From JBDFMH01 sp047238125 (GTDB lineage Bacteria > Pseudomonadota > Alphaproteobacteria > Sphingomonadales > Sphingomonadaceae): a DNA stretch of 64,000 bases. Under the pieces are notes generated by a model. It searched no databases, was not told the origin of the DNA, and saw only the letters and a list, made by a program, of their open reading frames with translations. Below, one piece after another: positions 24,502 through 33,526 of the stretch. The stretch covers positions 5,583-69,582 of the forward strand of contig NZ_JBDFMH010000004.1 of NCBI RefSeq assembly GCF_047238125.1, in the 5' to 3' direction. Each line of letters opens with the position of its first letter. The stretch's first letter is position 1. The position numbers and the translations under genes were made by a program.

Positions 24502-25106
24502 TCCCGACCAATGACAATAATGGCGGGCAAGAGCGCCGCACGCTCTGGATCGTCCTATTGCTGAACGCGGCGATCGCTGCGGGCTTTTTCGTGTCCGGCT
24601 TTTTTGCAGACTCCAGCGCGCTCATCGCTAACGGCGTCGATAACTTGTCTGACACGGCTGTCTATGGATTAAGTCTCGTGGCGCTCACGCGGGGGCAGAC
24701 ATGGAAGACCCGCGCCGCGATGGCCTCGGGCGTCATGCTGCTGATCTTCGCAGGCGGCATCCTGCTCGACGTCGGCCGACGCTACATCCAGGGCAGCGAG
24801 CCGATCGGTCCTACCATGATGGTCATGTCGGCGATTGCCGGCGTCGTGAACTACGTCTGTCTTCGGCTGCTCCAGCGTCTCAAGGATCCGGACGTTAATC
24901 TCCGGGCAGCGACCACCTTCAGCTTCAACGACTTCATCTCGAATGGCGGCATCCTGATCGCCGGCGTGCTGGTGTTGTGGCTGGGCACCAACTGGCCGGA
25001 CCTGCTGGTCGGCTTCGCGACCGCGATCATCGCCATCAAGGGCGGGATTGAGATCCTGCGCGATGCACGCGCCGAAACCAAGAACAGCGAAAGGAGGTCG
25101 TCATGA
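24498..25106 (+). CDS. CDF-family cation transporter
   Basis: 202 residues, six helices, no extended cytosolic tail. TM2 reads SSALIANGVDNLSDTAVYGLSLVAL (N/D-x3-D variant) and TM5 region TTFSFNDFISNGGILIAGVLVLW. Similar in size to the CDF proteins at 14431 and 57699, so this is one of three compact CDFs in the window. ATGA overlap with ZIP, and overlap with the ATPase start. Confidence 0.85.
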   Translation: MIPTNDNNGGQERRTLWIVLLLNAAIAAGFFVSGFFADSSALIANGVDNLSDTAVYGLSLVALTRGQTWKTRAAMASGVMLLIFAGGILLDVGRRYIQGSEPIGPTMMVMSAIAGVVNYVCLRLLQRLKDPDVNLRAATTFSFNDFISNGGILIAGVLVLWLGTNWPDLLVGFATAIIAIKGGIEILRDARAETKNSERRSS

Positions 25107-27604
25107 ACGACAAGCTTGAACTCGATATTCCAGTGCTGTTGCCGGACCTCCCTGACGCGGCTGACGCTTGTTTGGACCGTCTGGTATCAACCCTGTCGAA
25201 GCGCGAAGGCGTCGAGCGGGCGCATGTGATCTGCGTCGATGGCGACACGCCGGCGGCGCTGTGCATCCATTTCGACGCGGCCAAGCTGCCGCTGCCGCGC
25301 TTGCGCGAGATGGTGCGAGCTGCGGGGGCCGAGATTACCGAACGCTTCGGTCATGCAATCTGGCAGGTGAAGGGTATCAATCACGAACGCCGTGCGCGGA
25401 CCGTCAGCGATGCGCTGTGCGCCTTGCCCGGCGTGGTGCAGGCAAGCGCGAGCACCAGCGGCTCGGTTCGGGTCGAGTATGATCGTCGCGAAACCACCGA
25501 AGAGGAGGTGCGGGCTGCGCTTCGCAAACTGAAGGTCGGCGTGGGGAAGCGGGTCGCGGCTGACGACCATGCCGGTCACGACCACGGTCCCGGTAGCCAC
25601 GGGGCGGGCCAGGAGAACCATGGCCCCGGCGATGGTCACGACCATAGCCATGCCGAGTTTCTTGGCCCCAACACCGAGCTGATCTTTGCACTCGCCTGCG
25701 GCGCGCTGCTGGGGATCGGCTATGCCATCGAGAAGCTGGTTGCCGGCGTGCCGGATTGGCTGCCAACCATCTGCTATATCGCAGCCTATTTCTTCGGTGG
25801 GTTCTTTACCCTGCGGGAAGCGATCGACAATCTCCGGCTTAAAAAGTTCGAGATCGACACCCTGATGTTGGTCGCTGCCGCCGGCGCTGCTGCGCTAGGA
25901 GCATGGGCCGAAGGTGCGCTGCTCTTGTTCCTGTTTAGTCTCGGCCATGCGCTTGAGCATTATGCAATGGGCCGCGCCAAGAAGGCGATCGAGGCGTTGG
26001 CGAAGCTCGCCCCCGAAACCGCAACCGTGCGGCGCGACGGGGCGACCAGCGAAATTCCGGTCGAACAGATGGTGGTCGGAGATATCGCCATTGTGCGCCC
26101 GAACGAGCGCCTGCCTGCCGACGGCTTCGTCATCAAGGGCATGAGCGCGATCAATCAGGCACCGGTGACAGGCGAGAGCATACCAGTAGACAAAGTGCCA
26201 GTCACAGACGCGGCGGCCGCACGCACCAAGCCCGATGCGGTTGACGCGGAGAGCCGGGTATTTGCCGGTACGATCAACGGCGGCGGCGCGATTGAGATCG
26301 AGGTGACGCGCCGTTCCAATGAGAGCGCGCTTGCCAAGGTCGTAAAGATGGTGAGTGAAGCGGAGACGCAGAAGTCGCCGACGCAGCGCTTTACCGATCG
26401 CTTCGAGCGGGTTTTCGTGCCCGCCGTCCTGATCCTCTCGGTCCTGCTGCTGTTTGCCTGGGTCGTGGTCGACGAGCCGTTCCGTGACAGCTTCTACCGC
26501 GCGATGGCGGTTTTGGTGGCAGCAAGCCCCTGTGCGCTTGCGATCGCGACGCCGAGCGCGGTGCTGTCGGGCGTGGCACGCGCAGCGCGCGGCGGCGTGC
26601 TGGTGAAGGGCGGCGCCCCCTTGGAAAATCTCGGCTCCTTGAAGGCGATCGCCTTCGACAAGACCGGCACTCTGACCGAGGGGCGTCCGCGCATCACGGA
26701 TGTCGTTCCTGTCGACGGCACGGACGAAGGTGAACTGCTGGCGCTGGCCGTCGCCGTCGAGGTGCTGAGCGATCATCCGCTGGCTCAGGCGATCGTCAAG
26801 GACGGTCGCGAACGCTTGAACGGGCGTGCTTTGCCCAGTGCTGGTGACCTCAAGAGTCTGACCGGTCGGGGCGTCACCGCTAGCGTGGATGGCGAGACGG
26901 TGTGGATCGGCAAGGCCGAGATGTTCGGGATGGAAGGCATTCCGGCGCTGGGGCAGGGTGCGCAGGATGCAATCACGCGACTGCGTGAAAACGGCCGCAC
27001 CACGATGGTGGTACGCAAGGGGGATCGCGACCTGGGTGCGATTGGCCTAATGGACACCCCTCGCGAAGCTGCCAAGACCGCACTGCGCCGGCTGCACGAC
27101 ATGGGCGTGTCGCGGATGATAATGATCTCCGGCGATCACCAAAAGGTTGCCGAAGCAATCGCCAATGACGTCGGGATCGACGAGGCATGGGGCGACCTCA
27201 TGCCGGAAGACAAGGTTGCCGCGATCAAGAAGCTCGCTGGCGAGGACAAGGTCGCGATGGTGGGCGATGGCGTAAACGACGCGCCAGCCATGGCGAGCGC
27301 CACAGTCGGCATCGCCATGGGCGCGGCGGGTTCCGACGTCGCGCTGGAGACGGCCGACGTCGCCCTGATGGCCGATGATTTGGCTCATCTGCCGTTCGCG
27401 GTCGGCCTCAGCCGCCACACCCGCGGCATTATCCGGCAGAACGTCTTCGTGAGCCTCGGCGTCGTCGCCTTTCTCGTGCCGGCGACGATCCTGGGCCTTG
27501 GAATCGGCCCGGCGGTGGCTGTTCACGAAGGATCGACCCTGCTGGTCGTCGTTAATGCGCTTCGGTTGCTGGCCTATCGTGACCCGGCAAAGCTAGCAGT
27601 ATGA
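25103..27604 (+). CDS. Zn/Cd/Pb-type P1B ATPase (ZntA/CadA-like)
   Basis: 833-residue metal exporter. N-terminal two ferredoxin-like regions without a CxxC motif, then a His-rich stretch at about 154-182 (DDHAGHDHGPGSHG, DGHDHSHAEF). Then membrane helices, TGE loop (NQAPVTGES), the variant ion motif SPC at 475-477 in place of CPC, DKTGT at 519-523, and VGDGVNDAPAMASATVG. SPC instead of CPC together with the His-rich region points to divalent metals, but the specificity is uncertain (some SPC ATPases take Co). Overlaps the CDF upstream and the FAD gene downstream. Confidence 0.92.
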   Translation: MNDKLELDIPVLLPDLPDAADACLDRLVSTLSKREGVERAHVICVDGDTPAALCIHFDAAKLPLPRLREMVRAAGAEITERFGHAIWQVKGINHERRARTVSDALCALPGVVQASASTSGSVRVEYDRRETTEEEVRAALRKLKVGVGKRVAADDHAGHDHGPGSHGAGQENHGPGDGHDHSHAEFLGPNTELIFALACGALLGIGYAIEKLVAGVPDWLPTICYIAAYFFGGFFTLREAIDNLRLKKFEIDTLMLVAAAGAAALGAWAEGALLLFLFSLGHALEHYAMGRAKKAIEALAKLAPETATVRRDGATSEIPVEQMVVGDIAIVRPNERLPADGFVIKGMSAINQAPVTGESIPVDKVPVTDAAAARTKPDAVDAESRVFAGTINGGGAIEIEVTRRSNESALAKVVKMVSEAETQKSPTQRFTDRFERVFVPAVLILSVLLLFAWVVVDEPFRDSFYRAMAVLVAASPCALAIATPSAVLSGVARAARGGVLVKGGAPLENLGSLKAIAFDKTGTLTEGRPRITDVVPVDGTDEGELLALAVAVEVLSDHPLAQAIVKDGRERLNGRALPSAGDLKSLTGRGVTASVDGETVWIGKAEMFGMEGIPALGQGAQDAITRLRENGRTTMVVRKGDRDLGAIGLMDTPREAAKTALRRLHDMGVSRMIMISGDHQKVAEAIANDVGIDEAWGDLMPEDKVAAIKKLAGEDKVAMVGDGVNDAPAMASATVGIAMGAAGSDVALETADVALMADDLAHLPFAVGLSRHTRGIIRQNVFVSLGVVAFLVPATILGLGIGPAVAVHEGSTLLVVVNALRLLAYRDPAKLAV

Positions 27605-28521
27605 CGACGGATCGCCACGACGCATTAATCGTCGGTGGCGGACCGGCGGGCCTCACGGCGGCGATCTATCTCGCCCGCTACCTGCGTCGCATCGTCGTGA
27701 TCGACGACGGGCACAGCCGCGCTAAATGGATACCGATCTCGCACAACCATGCCGGCTTTCCCGACGGGATCGGCGGCAGTGCGCTCCTCGATCGGATGCG
27801 CGATCATGCGAAGCGCTACGGCGCTTCGATCGTCCTGGGGCGGGCCGATACCATCACCCGTGATGGCGAAAACTTCGTGGCTGCGGGCAGTGGAATTAAG
27901 CTCCATTCTCGCGCGGTGCTGCTCGCAACTGGCGTTGAGAACCGCCGCCCCGCGATCGAGAGTGACGCGCACCACGATGCGCTCGATCGTGGCCTACTGC
28001 GCTATTGCCCGGTCTGCGACGGATACGAGGCGCGCGGACAGGCGATCGTCGTGATCGGCGCCGATTGCCACGGCGTGGCCGAGGCATTGTTCCTGCGCAC
28101 CTTTTCGGAAGATGTGACGCTAATTCCTCATATCCGCACGACGCTTACCTCGACCGAACGAGCGGACCTATGGCGGGCGGGTATTCGTGTCATCGACACG
28201 CCGATGGCCTCCCTCACGTTCGAGGATCGTGCAATCGTCACGCTGACCAGCGGGGACGAACATGGGTTCGACACCGTATATCCGGCGCTTGGGTCAGACA
28301 GCAACAACGCGCTCGCGCGGCAGCTCGGCGCTGATCTGGGCAACGATCATTGCATCGTCGTCGATGCCAAGCAGCGAACCAGCGTCACAGGCGTCTATGC
28401 AGCCGGCGACATCGTCATGTCGCTCGATCAGATTAGCGTCGCCATGGGCCATGCCGCGATCGCCGCGACCACTCTCCACAATGATCTGCGCAACCGCGAC
28501 GGTGAAGGAACCGGCTCATGA
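27601..28521 (+). CDS. FAD-dependent thioredoxin-reductase-like oxidoreductase
   Basis: 306 residues. FAD dinucleotide fold DALIVGGGPAGLTAAIYLAR, the redox-active CPVCDG motif at about residues 137-142, second dinucleotide fold AIVVIGADCHGVAEALFL (the usual GxGxxA is altered to GADCHG), and the C-terminal GVYAAGDIVMSLDQISVAMGHAAIAA. It may use NAD(P)H to reduce a disulfide or a metal-linked substrate; the altered second fold makes cofactor use uncertain. Starts within the ATPase stop and overlaps the HAD gene. Confidence 0.85.
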   Translation: MTTDRHDALIVGGGPAGLTAAIYLARYLRRIVVIDDGHSRAKWIPISHNHAGFPDGIGGSALLDRMRDHAKRYGASIVLGRADTITRDGENFVAAGSGIKLHSRAVLLATGVENRRPAIESDAHHDALDRGLLRYCPVCDGYEARGQAIVVIGADCHGVAEALFLRTFSEDVTLIPHIRTTLTSTERADLWRAGIRVIDTPMASLTFEDRAIVTLTSGDEHGFDTVYPALGSDSNNALARQLGADLGNDHCIVVDAKQRTSVTGVYAAGDIVMSLDQISVAMGHAAIAATTLHNDLRNRDGEGTGS

Positions 28522-29267
28522 AATGGCTGATCGTGTTCGATCTCGATGGGACGCTTGCGGAAAGCAAACGTCCTTTGTCGGAGGAGATGGCAGCGACACT
28601 CGCCCGCCTGCTCGACGTCGTTGACGTGGCGGTGATCTCAGGTGGCGACTGGCCGCAATTCGATAAGCAGGTGGCTTCGCGGTTACCGAAAGGCACCGCG
28701 CGCGAACGACTATGGTTGATGCCCACTACCGGCACAAAACTTTACCGCTTCGTGAACGGTGGGTGGCGGATGATCTACGCCGAGCTGTTCGATGACGCCG
28801 AGAAGGCAAGCATACGCGCCGCTTTCGATCAGGCGCTCGCTGATGCCGGTCTTGCCGACGAGCACATCTGGGGGGAACGGATTGAGGATCGAGGAAGCCA
28901 AATCACCTTCTCGGGCTTGGGCCAGGCTGCTCCGCTCAAGGAGAAGGCGGCATGGGACCCGGACCGTACAAAGCGGACCGCGCTGCAGAAGACCCTCCGC
29001 GCTAACCTGCCGGACCTGTCGATAAACCTGGGCGGCACGACATCGATCGACGTAACGCAGGCTGGAGTCGACAAGGGCTACGGCCTCAACCGGCTGAGTG
29101 ACGAAGCCGGCGTTCCTTTAGCCGGAATGCTCTTTATCGGCGACGCGATCTACCCTGGCGGGAACGATTATCCCGTTGTTGAGGCCGGTGTGGACGTCGT
29201 CAAGGTGCGCGATGTGGCCGAGACCGGCGCCGTGGTGGCAGCGATCATCGCCTGCCTGAGACGGTAG
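28518..29267 (+). CDS. HAD-IIB phosphatase (phosphomannomutase/Cof-like)
   Basis: 249 residues. Motif I VFDLDGTLAES, motif II ISGGD, a C2-type cap, and motif IV FIGDAIYPGGNDYPVVEAG. The GGNDYP ending and GTKLYRF resemble the eukaryotic-type phosphomannomutase/sucrose-phosphatase branch. Substrate unknown. Last gene of the overlapping run begun at 21261. Confidence 0.82.
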   Translation: MKWLIVFDLDGTLAESKRPLSEEMAATLARLLDVVDVAVISGGDWPQFDKQVASRLPKGTARERLWLMPTTGTKLYRFVNGGWRMIYAELFDDAEKASIRAAFDQALADAGLADEHIWGERIEDRGSQITFSGLGQAAPLKEKAAWDPDRTKRTALQKTLRANLPDLSINLGGTTSIDVTQAGVDKGYGLNRLSDEAGVPLAGMLFIGDAIYPGGNDYPVVEAGVDVVKVRDVAETGAVVAAIIACLRR

Positions 29268-29342
29268 GCGTCCGCACGTGACCTACAGCACCACCAACCC
29301 ATGACCTTCAACGGGGCAAGCATCTAGAACAGGCAGGCTGGT

Positions 29343-29798
29343 ATGTTTCAAAGTTCGTGGCTGGAAACAGCCACCCATGTCGTCAGTCTCGCGGTGGCCT
29401 ATGCGCTTGCCCTGCCGGTTGGTTGGGATCGTGAGAAGGATGAGCGGAGCGCAGGCATCCGGACGTTCCCGCTCGTCGCAATCGCCAGCTGCGGCTTCGT
29501 GCTGGTGGGCATTGCGGTTTTAGGGCGGACCAATCCCGCGCAAGCGCGAATTCTTGAGGGCCTGATTACGGGCGTGGGCTTCATTGGGGGCGGTGCGATA
29601 CTGAAGAAGGGGGGGAAGGCCTCGGGCACGGCTACCGCTGCCAGCCTTTGGGCCACTGGCGCTCTGGGCGCAGCAGTCGGCTACGGCCTCTATGACATCG
29701 CCATCATCCTGAGTGTCACCACTTTCCTGACCTTGCGCTGTTCGCGGCCTCTGAAGCGCGTCACCAATGGCGACACCAAGGTGTCGGAAAGCCCATGA
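29343..29798 (+). CDS. MgtC/SapB-family membrane protein
   Basis: 151 residues, four helices. LPVGWDREKDERSAGIRTFPLVAIASCGFVLVG and ARILEGLITGVGFIGGGAILKKGG are the MgtC core. Lacks the C-terminal ACT-like domain of full MgtC, like many short SapB proteins. Linked to Mg or envelope stress in the family. Overlaps the next gene by four bases (ATGA). Confidence 0.88.
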   Translation: MFQSSWLETATHVVSLAVAYALALPVGWDREKDERSAGIRTFPLVAIASCGFVLVGIAVLGRTNPAQARILEGLITGVGFIGGGAILKKGGKASGTATAASLWATGALGAAVGYGLYDIAIILSVTTFLTLRCSRPLKRVTNGDTKVSESP

Positions 29799-30295
29799 GC
29801 CCACCGAACCTATCAGCGACTTTGTGGTCGCAGCCTTTGCGGACGCTCGCCAAGCGCTGGGCTCCGGCCGAAACCATATCCCCAAGGGATCGGCAGCACC
29901 GCTTGCTTCGCTGGGCGACGCTTCTTGATCGGAACCCGGACAGGATCATCAGACTGCTGTCGCCTTCATGGGCCGGAGGAGATCTGCGCGGAACAATGGT
30001 CGGCGAGCCAAGCGCGATCGATGTCGCGTGGAATGATGCCGTTCTACGCGTAATGGGGCTGCGAGGGCAGTCACGTCGCGAAGTGAAGGCCTTCTTCGGT
30101 CTTTCCGACGCACAACTCGACCGGATAGCGGCAGGATCGTGGCGGTGTCCGATCCGGCCTGCATGGCAAGTCGCCGCGCGTATCAGACATGTCGAACATC
30201 CCGAGCTCGAGAATCGTATCGTCGCAGCCGCCGTCGTTGGCGTGATCGTGCTTTGCGCGATGATTAAAGGGATCATCTACCACCGCCCTTTCTGA
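29795..30295 (+). CDS. Uncharacterised protein with C-terminal membrane helix
   Basis: 166 residues, not recognised. Soluble, Arg-rich first 130 residues (RHRLLRWATLLDRNPDRIIRLL and REVKAFFGLSDAQLDRIAAG, the latter reminiscent of a helix-turn-helix) and one C-terminal helix (IVAAAVVGVIVLCAMI). Coupled by overlap to MgtC and followed at 61 bases by DedA, so it probably belongs to a membrane-stress operon (inference). Confidence 0.65.
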   Translation: MSPPNLSATLWSQPLRTLAKRWAPAETISPRDRQHRLLRWATLLDRNPDRIIRLLSPSWAGGDLRGTMVGEPSAIDVAWNDAVLRVMGLRGQSRREVKAFFGLSDAQLDRIAAGSWRCPIRPAWQVAARIRHVEHPELENRIVAAAVVGVIVLCAMIKGIIYHRPF

Positions 30296-30356
30296 AACAG
30301 TGCGGCCACGCTGTGCGGTTTCTGGGGGAGAGCGGACCTACCGTCAGGACATCATC

Positions 30357-30962
30357 GTGTTCAGTGTCATAACATCGATCCTCTCGACGCTCGGCGCCTT
30401 CGGCGTCTTTCTGCTGATGCTTGCCGAAAATGTCTTTCCGCCGATTCCATCAGAGGTGATCTTGCCGCTTGCAGGGTACACGGCCGCGCAGGGGCGCGGC
30501 GCGCTCTGGATCGTGATCGTCGCCGGCACGCTCGGTTCGGCCGTTGGCGCGCTGCTATGGTACTATATCGGTCGCTGGATTGGCATTGATCGGCTGAAGC
30601 GGTTCGCCTCGCGGCATGGCCGATGGCTGACCCTTACGCCCCAGGAGATTGATCATGTTGACCGCTGGTTCGATCGTTATGGCCGCTGGGCTGTGCTTTT
30701 GGGGCGCATGGTGCCCGGTGTGCGGACGTTGATTTCCGTGCCCGCCGGGGTGAGCGGAATGCCTCTAACACCGTTCCTGATATCGACGCTGGGCGGCTCG
30801 GCGCTCTGGACGACGGTACTGGCGCTGGCCGGCTACGAGCTGGGTGAGCGCTATAACCAGGTGGCGAGCATCATAGAGCCGGCCAGCAACATGGTGATCG
30901 GCGCCGCGGTCCTCTGGTACATCTGGCGCGTCGCGACCTTCGACCGAACGAAGGGCCGCTGA
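30357..30962 (+). CDS. DedA-family membrane protein
   Basis: 201 residues from a GTG at 30357 (FSVITSILSTLGAFGVFLLMLAENVFPPIPSEVILPLAGY), the DedA start. Later GTLGSAVGALLWYYIGRWIG and GRMVPGVRTLISVPAGVSGMP are family motifs (putative lipid scramblase/half-transporter fold). An open frame extends back to 30300 but adds hydrophilic sequence. Ends on the start of the next small gene (overlap of one base). Confidence 0.88.
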   Translation: MFSVITSILSTLGAFGVFLLMLAENVFPPIPSEVILPLAGYTAAQGRGALWIVIVAGTLGSAVGALLWYYIGRWIGIDRLKRFASRHGRWLTLTPQEIDHVDRWFDRYGRWAVLLGRMVPGVRTLISVPAGVSGMPLTPFLISTLGGSALWTTVLALAGYELGERYNQVASIIEPASNMVIGAAVLWYIWRVATFDRTKGR

Positions 30963-31195
30963 TGGGCCTCCATCGCCTCTCGTCTGTCTTCCCCGCCGGC
31001 ATCTGGCTCGCGGCAGCATCGGTGCTGGTTCGCGTCACCCGCATAGCGCGCGCTTATCGCCTGATCTCGGCCGCCAGCGCGCTCATTCTCATCAGATGGA
31101 TTGGGGCCTTGCACCGCGCCGGCTTTGGAACGTGGCGCCATAACGGAAGGAAGTGGCGTTGGTCGGCAGCGCCAGTTTTTACGGCACGACGGTGA
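30962..31195 (+). CDS. Small membrane protein, PAGIW/GF-WRH family, copy 1
   Basis: 77 residues. PAGIWLAAASVLVRVTR opens a membrane segment; a second follows (LISAASALILIRWIG), then GFGTWRHNGRKWRW. The same start and end motifs occur in the protein at 35780-36058 (PAGIWILAGKILLV ... GFRVWRHLGGKWR), so these two are homologous small membrane proteins. No known family. Directly follows dedA. Confidence 0.6.
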   Translation: MGLHRLSSVFPAGIWLAAASVLVRVTRIARAYRLISAASALILIRWIGALHRAGFGTWRHNGRKWRWSAAPVFTARR

Positions 31196-31207
31196 ATGGA
31201 GTGCTCC

Positions 31208-31542
31208 ATGAATTATCTCGCTACCAAGGCGATCATCTCGGGCATTCCGACCGCAGTCGCGTCCGAACTTGCCAAGCGATACCCTGGATACGGCGCGCTG
31301 ATCGCATCGCTGCCGCTCGTCTCGGTCCTCGGCATGATGGGATCGGCGATCCCGTGAACATAGGGCCCATGCGAAGGCGACCTTTGGGTTCGTTCCGCCG
31401 TCGCTGCCGTTGTTCCTGCTGATCCCATGGATGCTGCGCCACGGGGTCGGCTTCTGGGTGACGTTAGCGCCAGGTGCACGCTGACCGTCCTGCTCTACGT
31501 CGCGATGCCCTCGCGCTTTCGCGTGCCGGGATCACGCTATGA
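31208..31542 (+). pseudogene. DUF3147-family membrane protein, broken by several frameshifts
   Basis: Begins MNYLATKAIISGIPTAVASELAKRYPGYGALIASLPLVSVLGMM, split here for length: the first 44 codons are in one frame and then the protein continues in others (HAKATFGFVPPSLPLFLLI, PWMLRHGVGFWVTLA, CTLTVLLYVAM, ALSRAGITL). At least three shifts between about 31337 and 31520 break it. DUF3147 proteins are about 115 residues with four helices, and the pieces add up to that. Clear decayed gene. Confidence 0.85.
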
Positions 31543-31572
31543 CCATATCAGCATCAAGGGAACGATAGCTCG

Positions 31573-31809
31573 ATGATCGACAAGATGCGTTTGACCGCCG
31601 CCTCGGCCATCATGCTTGCGCTCAGCGGCTGCGGATTCATCACGCCACATGATGAGGGATACTTCCGCTTCCACGCGGAGGAAGCGAGACTGGTCGTCAC
31701 GCGCTGCGAGCGAGGCCAAGAAACCGGCAGCGACTGCGCAGCGGCAGCTCAGGCCGTCGCTGCGACAAATAGGGAAACCAAGGGTACCACCGCCAACGGA
31801 GCGCGTTAA
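31573..31809 (+). CDS. Small lipoprotein, EexN-like candidate
   Basis: 78 residues. Lipobox LALSGCG near residue 20; then YFRFHAEEARLVVTRCERGQ and SDCAAAAQAV. Two spaced Cys after a short helix with a terminal A-x-x-A-V is the pattern of EexN entry-exclusion lipoproteins of plasmids. Assignment is tentative: the other transfer genes are 5 kb away. Confidence 0.5.
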   Translation: MIDKMRLTAASAIMLALSGCGFITPHDEGYFRFHAEEARLVVTRCERGQETGSDCAAAAQAVAATNRETKGTTANGAR

Positions 31810-32053
31810 GGCCAAGCAATTTAGTGGTCAAACCGGCTTTTCAGGAACCCACCCCGATCATGTCCACCACAGAGACTGTCGTGACGACGACCGCCGTGCC
31901 CGCCGCTCTCATGGTAGTCGTCGCGGTGATGCGGATCGCCTTGCACACCACTTTGCGAGACAATGCAGGTCTCGCATGATCGCCTTGATGGCTTTCCCCC
32001 GCCGCATGTTCGCGCCGGATCCTCAACACCGTCTCGAATACTAGCCCACCGGA
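31810..32053. other. Gene-free stretch
   Basis: 244 bases between the small lipoprotein and the Gly-rich gene. Short frames on both strands show no signal peptide, ribosome site or recognisable motif. Nothing is supported here. Confidence 0.5.
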
Positions 32054-32398
32054 TCAATGCCCCTCACGAGTTGCCTTTTGGTGCCCGCCAACATCTCCGG
32101 CACGAAATATTTCAGAAGCCCGGACCCGGTAATCGGGACCGGCGGCCCGCGCGCGTTGCTGGAGATCGACGGCGTGCCGCTCTAAATCGAGCGGGTGATA
32201 CGCCGGAGGCGGAGTGCTAACAGGATAGCCGCCATAGCTACCCCCGCCATAGCTGTGGCCGCCATCCCAGCTGACTCCGCCGTGTCCGCCGGTCCAGTTG
32301 ACGCCTGCACCGTGGGACCGAACTTGCGCCAAGGCTGGCGAGGGTATCGCCCCTGCAATGGCCGCAATCGACAGCGCCAGCAGTGTCTTCTTGGTCAT
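32054..32398 (-). CDS. Secreted Gly/His-rich protein
   Basis: 114 residues. Signal peptide MTKKTLLALSIAAIAGA with cleavage ALA-QV, low-complexity middle (GGHGGVSWDGGHSYGGGSYGGY) and a charged C-terminal helix (LDLERHAVDLQQRARAAG). No family assigned. One of three Gly/His/Tyr-rich exported proteins within 1.5 kb; metal adsorption in the periplasm is a guess from composition. Confidence 0.6.
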   Translation of the reverse strand: MTKKTLLALSIAAIAGAIPSPALAQVRSHGAGVNWTGGHGGVSWDGGHSYGGGSYGGYPVSTPPPAYHPLDLERHAVDLQQRARAAGPDYRVRASEIFRAGDVGGHQKATREGH

Positions 32399-32475
32399 AG
32401 CTTTCCTAAGAATACGCAGATGCCGACATGTGACTACGAAGTGCTGGATTATCCAATTTTGGTAATGAACTACCG

Positions 32476-32811
32476 CTAATGTCGCCGGTATTCACGCCGG
32501 CTGTCGTGGTGATCGCGGCGATATCCGCGATAATTATTGTATCCGCGATGGTTATCATAATAACCACGCTGGCGATAGCTAACCCGCTGATCGTAATAAT
32601 ACGGATCGTTGTAGTAAGCAGCCTGCGGAGCATAGCGGTGGCTGCCATAGCCGCCTCCATAATATCCGCCGCCGCGACCGAGGTTGATGCTGATGCCGCC
32701 ATGTCCGCCGCGATTGTAACCGCCGTGGTGCCTGTCGCGCGCCAGCGCGGGGGATGCGGTCAAAGTCGCTGCCGCTGCGGCGGCGAGCGCAAGGAGAACC
32801 TTTCTGTTCAT
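32476..32811 (-). CDS. Secreted Gly/Tyr/Arg-rich protein
   Basis: 111 residues. Signal peptide MNRKVLLALAAAAAATLTAS with cleavage ALA-RD, then HHGGYNRGGHGGISINLGRG and a Tyr/Arg-rich tail (YYDQRVSYRQRGYYDNHRGY). Low-complexity, very basic. Same strand and 77 bases upstream of the Gly/His-rich gene. Function unknown. Confidence 0.6.
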   Translation of the reverse strand: MNRKVLLALAAAAAATLTASPALARDRHHGGYNRGGHGGISINLGRGGGYYGGGYGSHRYAPQAAYYNDPYYYDQRVSYRQRGYYDNHRGYNNYRGYRRDHHDSRREYRRH

Positions 32812-33055
32812 TTCTTCTCTCCGTTGCCGTCTAAAGTAACGGCTACATCACTCAATTAGCTGCTGTTTATTGAACTCGCGGTGAACCGGTGAAGTCGCCT
32901 CCATCAGGTCGGCCAGTCATGTAATCGTCCGGATACCAGCCGGAATTGGAGAGAACGGGTCGGAGCAGTGTGAAAATCATTGTAAATCGACGATGCGTGC
33001 CAGCGAATAATGTGGTAGGACTGCTACAAGAAAAACGAAGGAGAAGATCGCCATC
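32812..33055. promoter_or_regulatory. Divergent intergenic region
   Basis: 244 bases between two outward-facing genes for exported proteins. A purine-rich site (AAGGAGAAG) at about 33039-33047 precedes the plus-strand ATG. No defined promoter boxes or dyads could be assigned. Confidence 0.4.
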
Positions 33056-33526
33056 ATGCGGACCTTGGGTCTGGCAGCACTCGGCGTGTCGTCGATTGCC
33101 CTGTTGGGCGGCTGCACGACCATGCGAGGACCGCCCCGCTACGCCTATTACCGCGTGCCTTGCACGACGCCGGGTGCCGTTGTCGCAACACCTATCGCAA
33201 TGCAACCCGCGAATGGCGCGGTTGATGGTGCCGGTCCGGCGCTCTTGCGGGAGCGCGGGTCTGCGACTGAACCCGTGGCGGCCGATACTGCTTCCGTGTC
33301 CGCAGATGCGACGCGTGGAGCGGGAGCTACGTGCGTGGTGGCGGTGTCGGACGTGGGATCCGGCTATGGGCGCTCCTATTATCCAGGCTACGGGAGCGGA
33401 TATTACGGTCGACCCTATTATGGCTCGTTTGGACTCGGGATCGGGTTGGGACACGGCTTCGGCGGCGGGCATGGCTATCGCGGACATGGCTTTTCCGGCG
33501 GTCACGGCGGTGGCCGTCATCATTAG
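33056..33526 (+). CDS. Lipoprotein with Gly/His/Tyr-rich tail
   Basis: 156 residues. Lipobox SIALLGGCTT, a short linker, an Ala/Thr-rich middle with CVVAVSDVGSG, and a Gly/Tyr/His C-terminus (YPGYGSGYYGRPYYGSFGLG then HGFGGGHGYRGHGFSGGHGGG). Outer-membrane anchored by inference. Upstream AAGGAGAAG ribosome site. Confidence 0.6.
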   Translation: MRTLGLAALGVSSIALLGGCTTMRGPPRYAYYRVPCTTPGAVVATPIAMQPANGAVDGAGPALLRERGSATEPVAADTASVSADATRGAGATCVVAVSDVGSGYGRSYYPGYGSGYYGRPYYGSFGLGIGLGHGFGGGHGYRGHGFSGGHGGGRHH

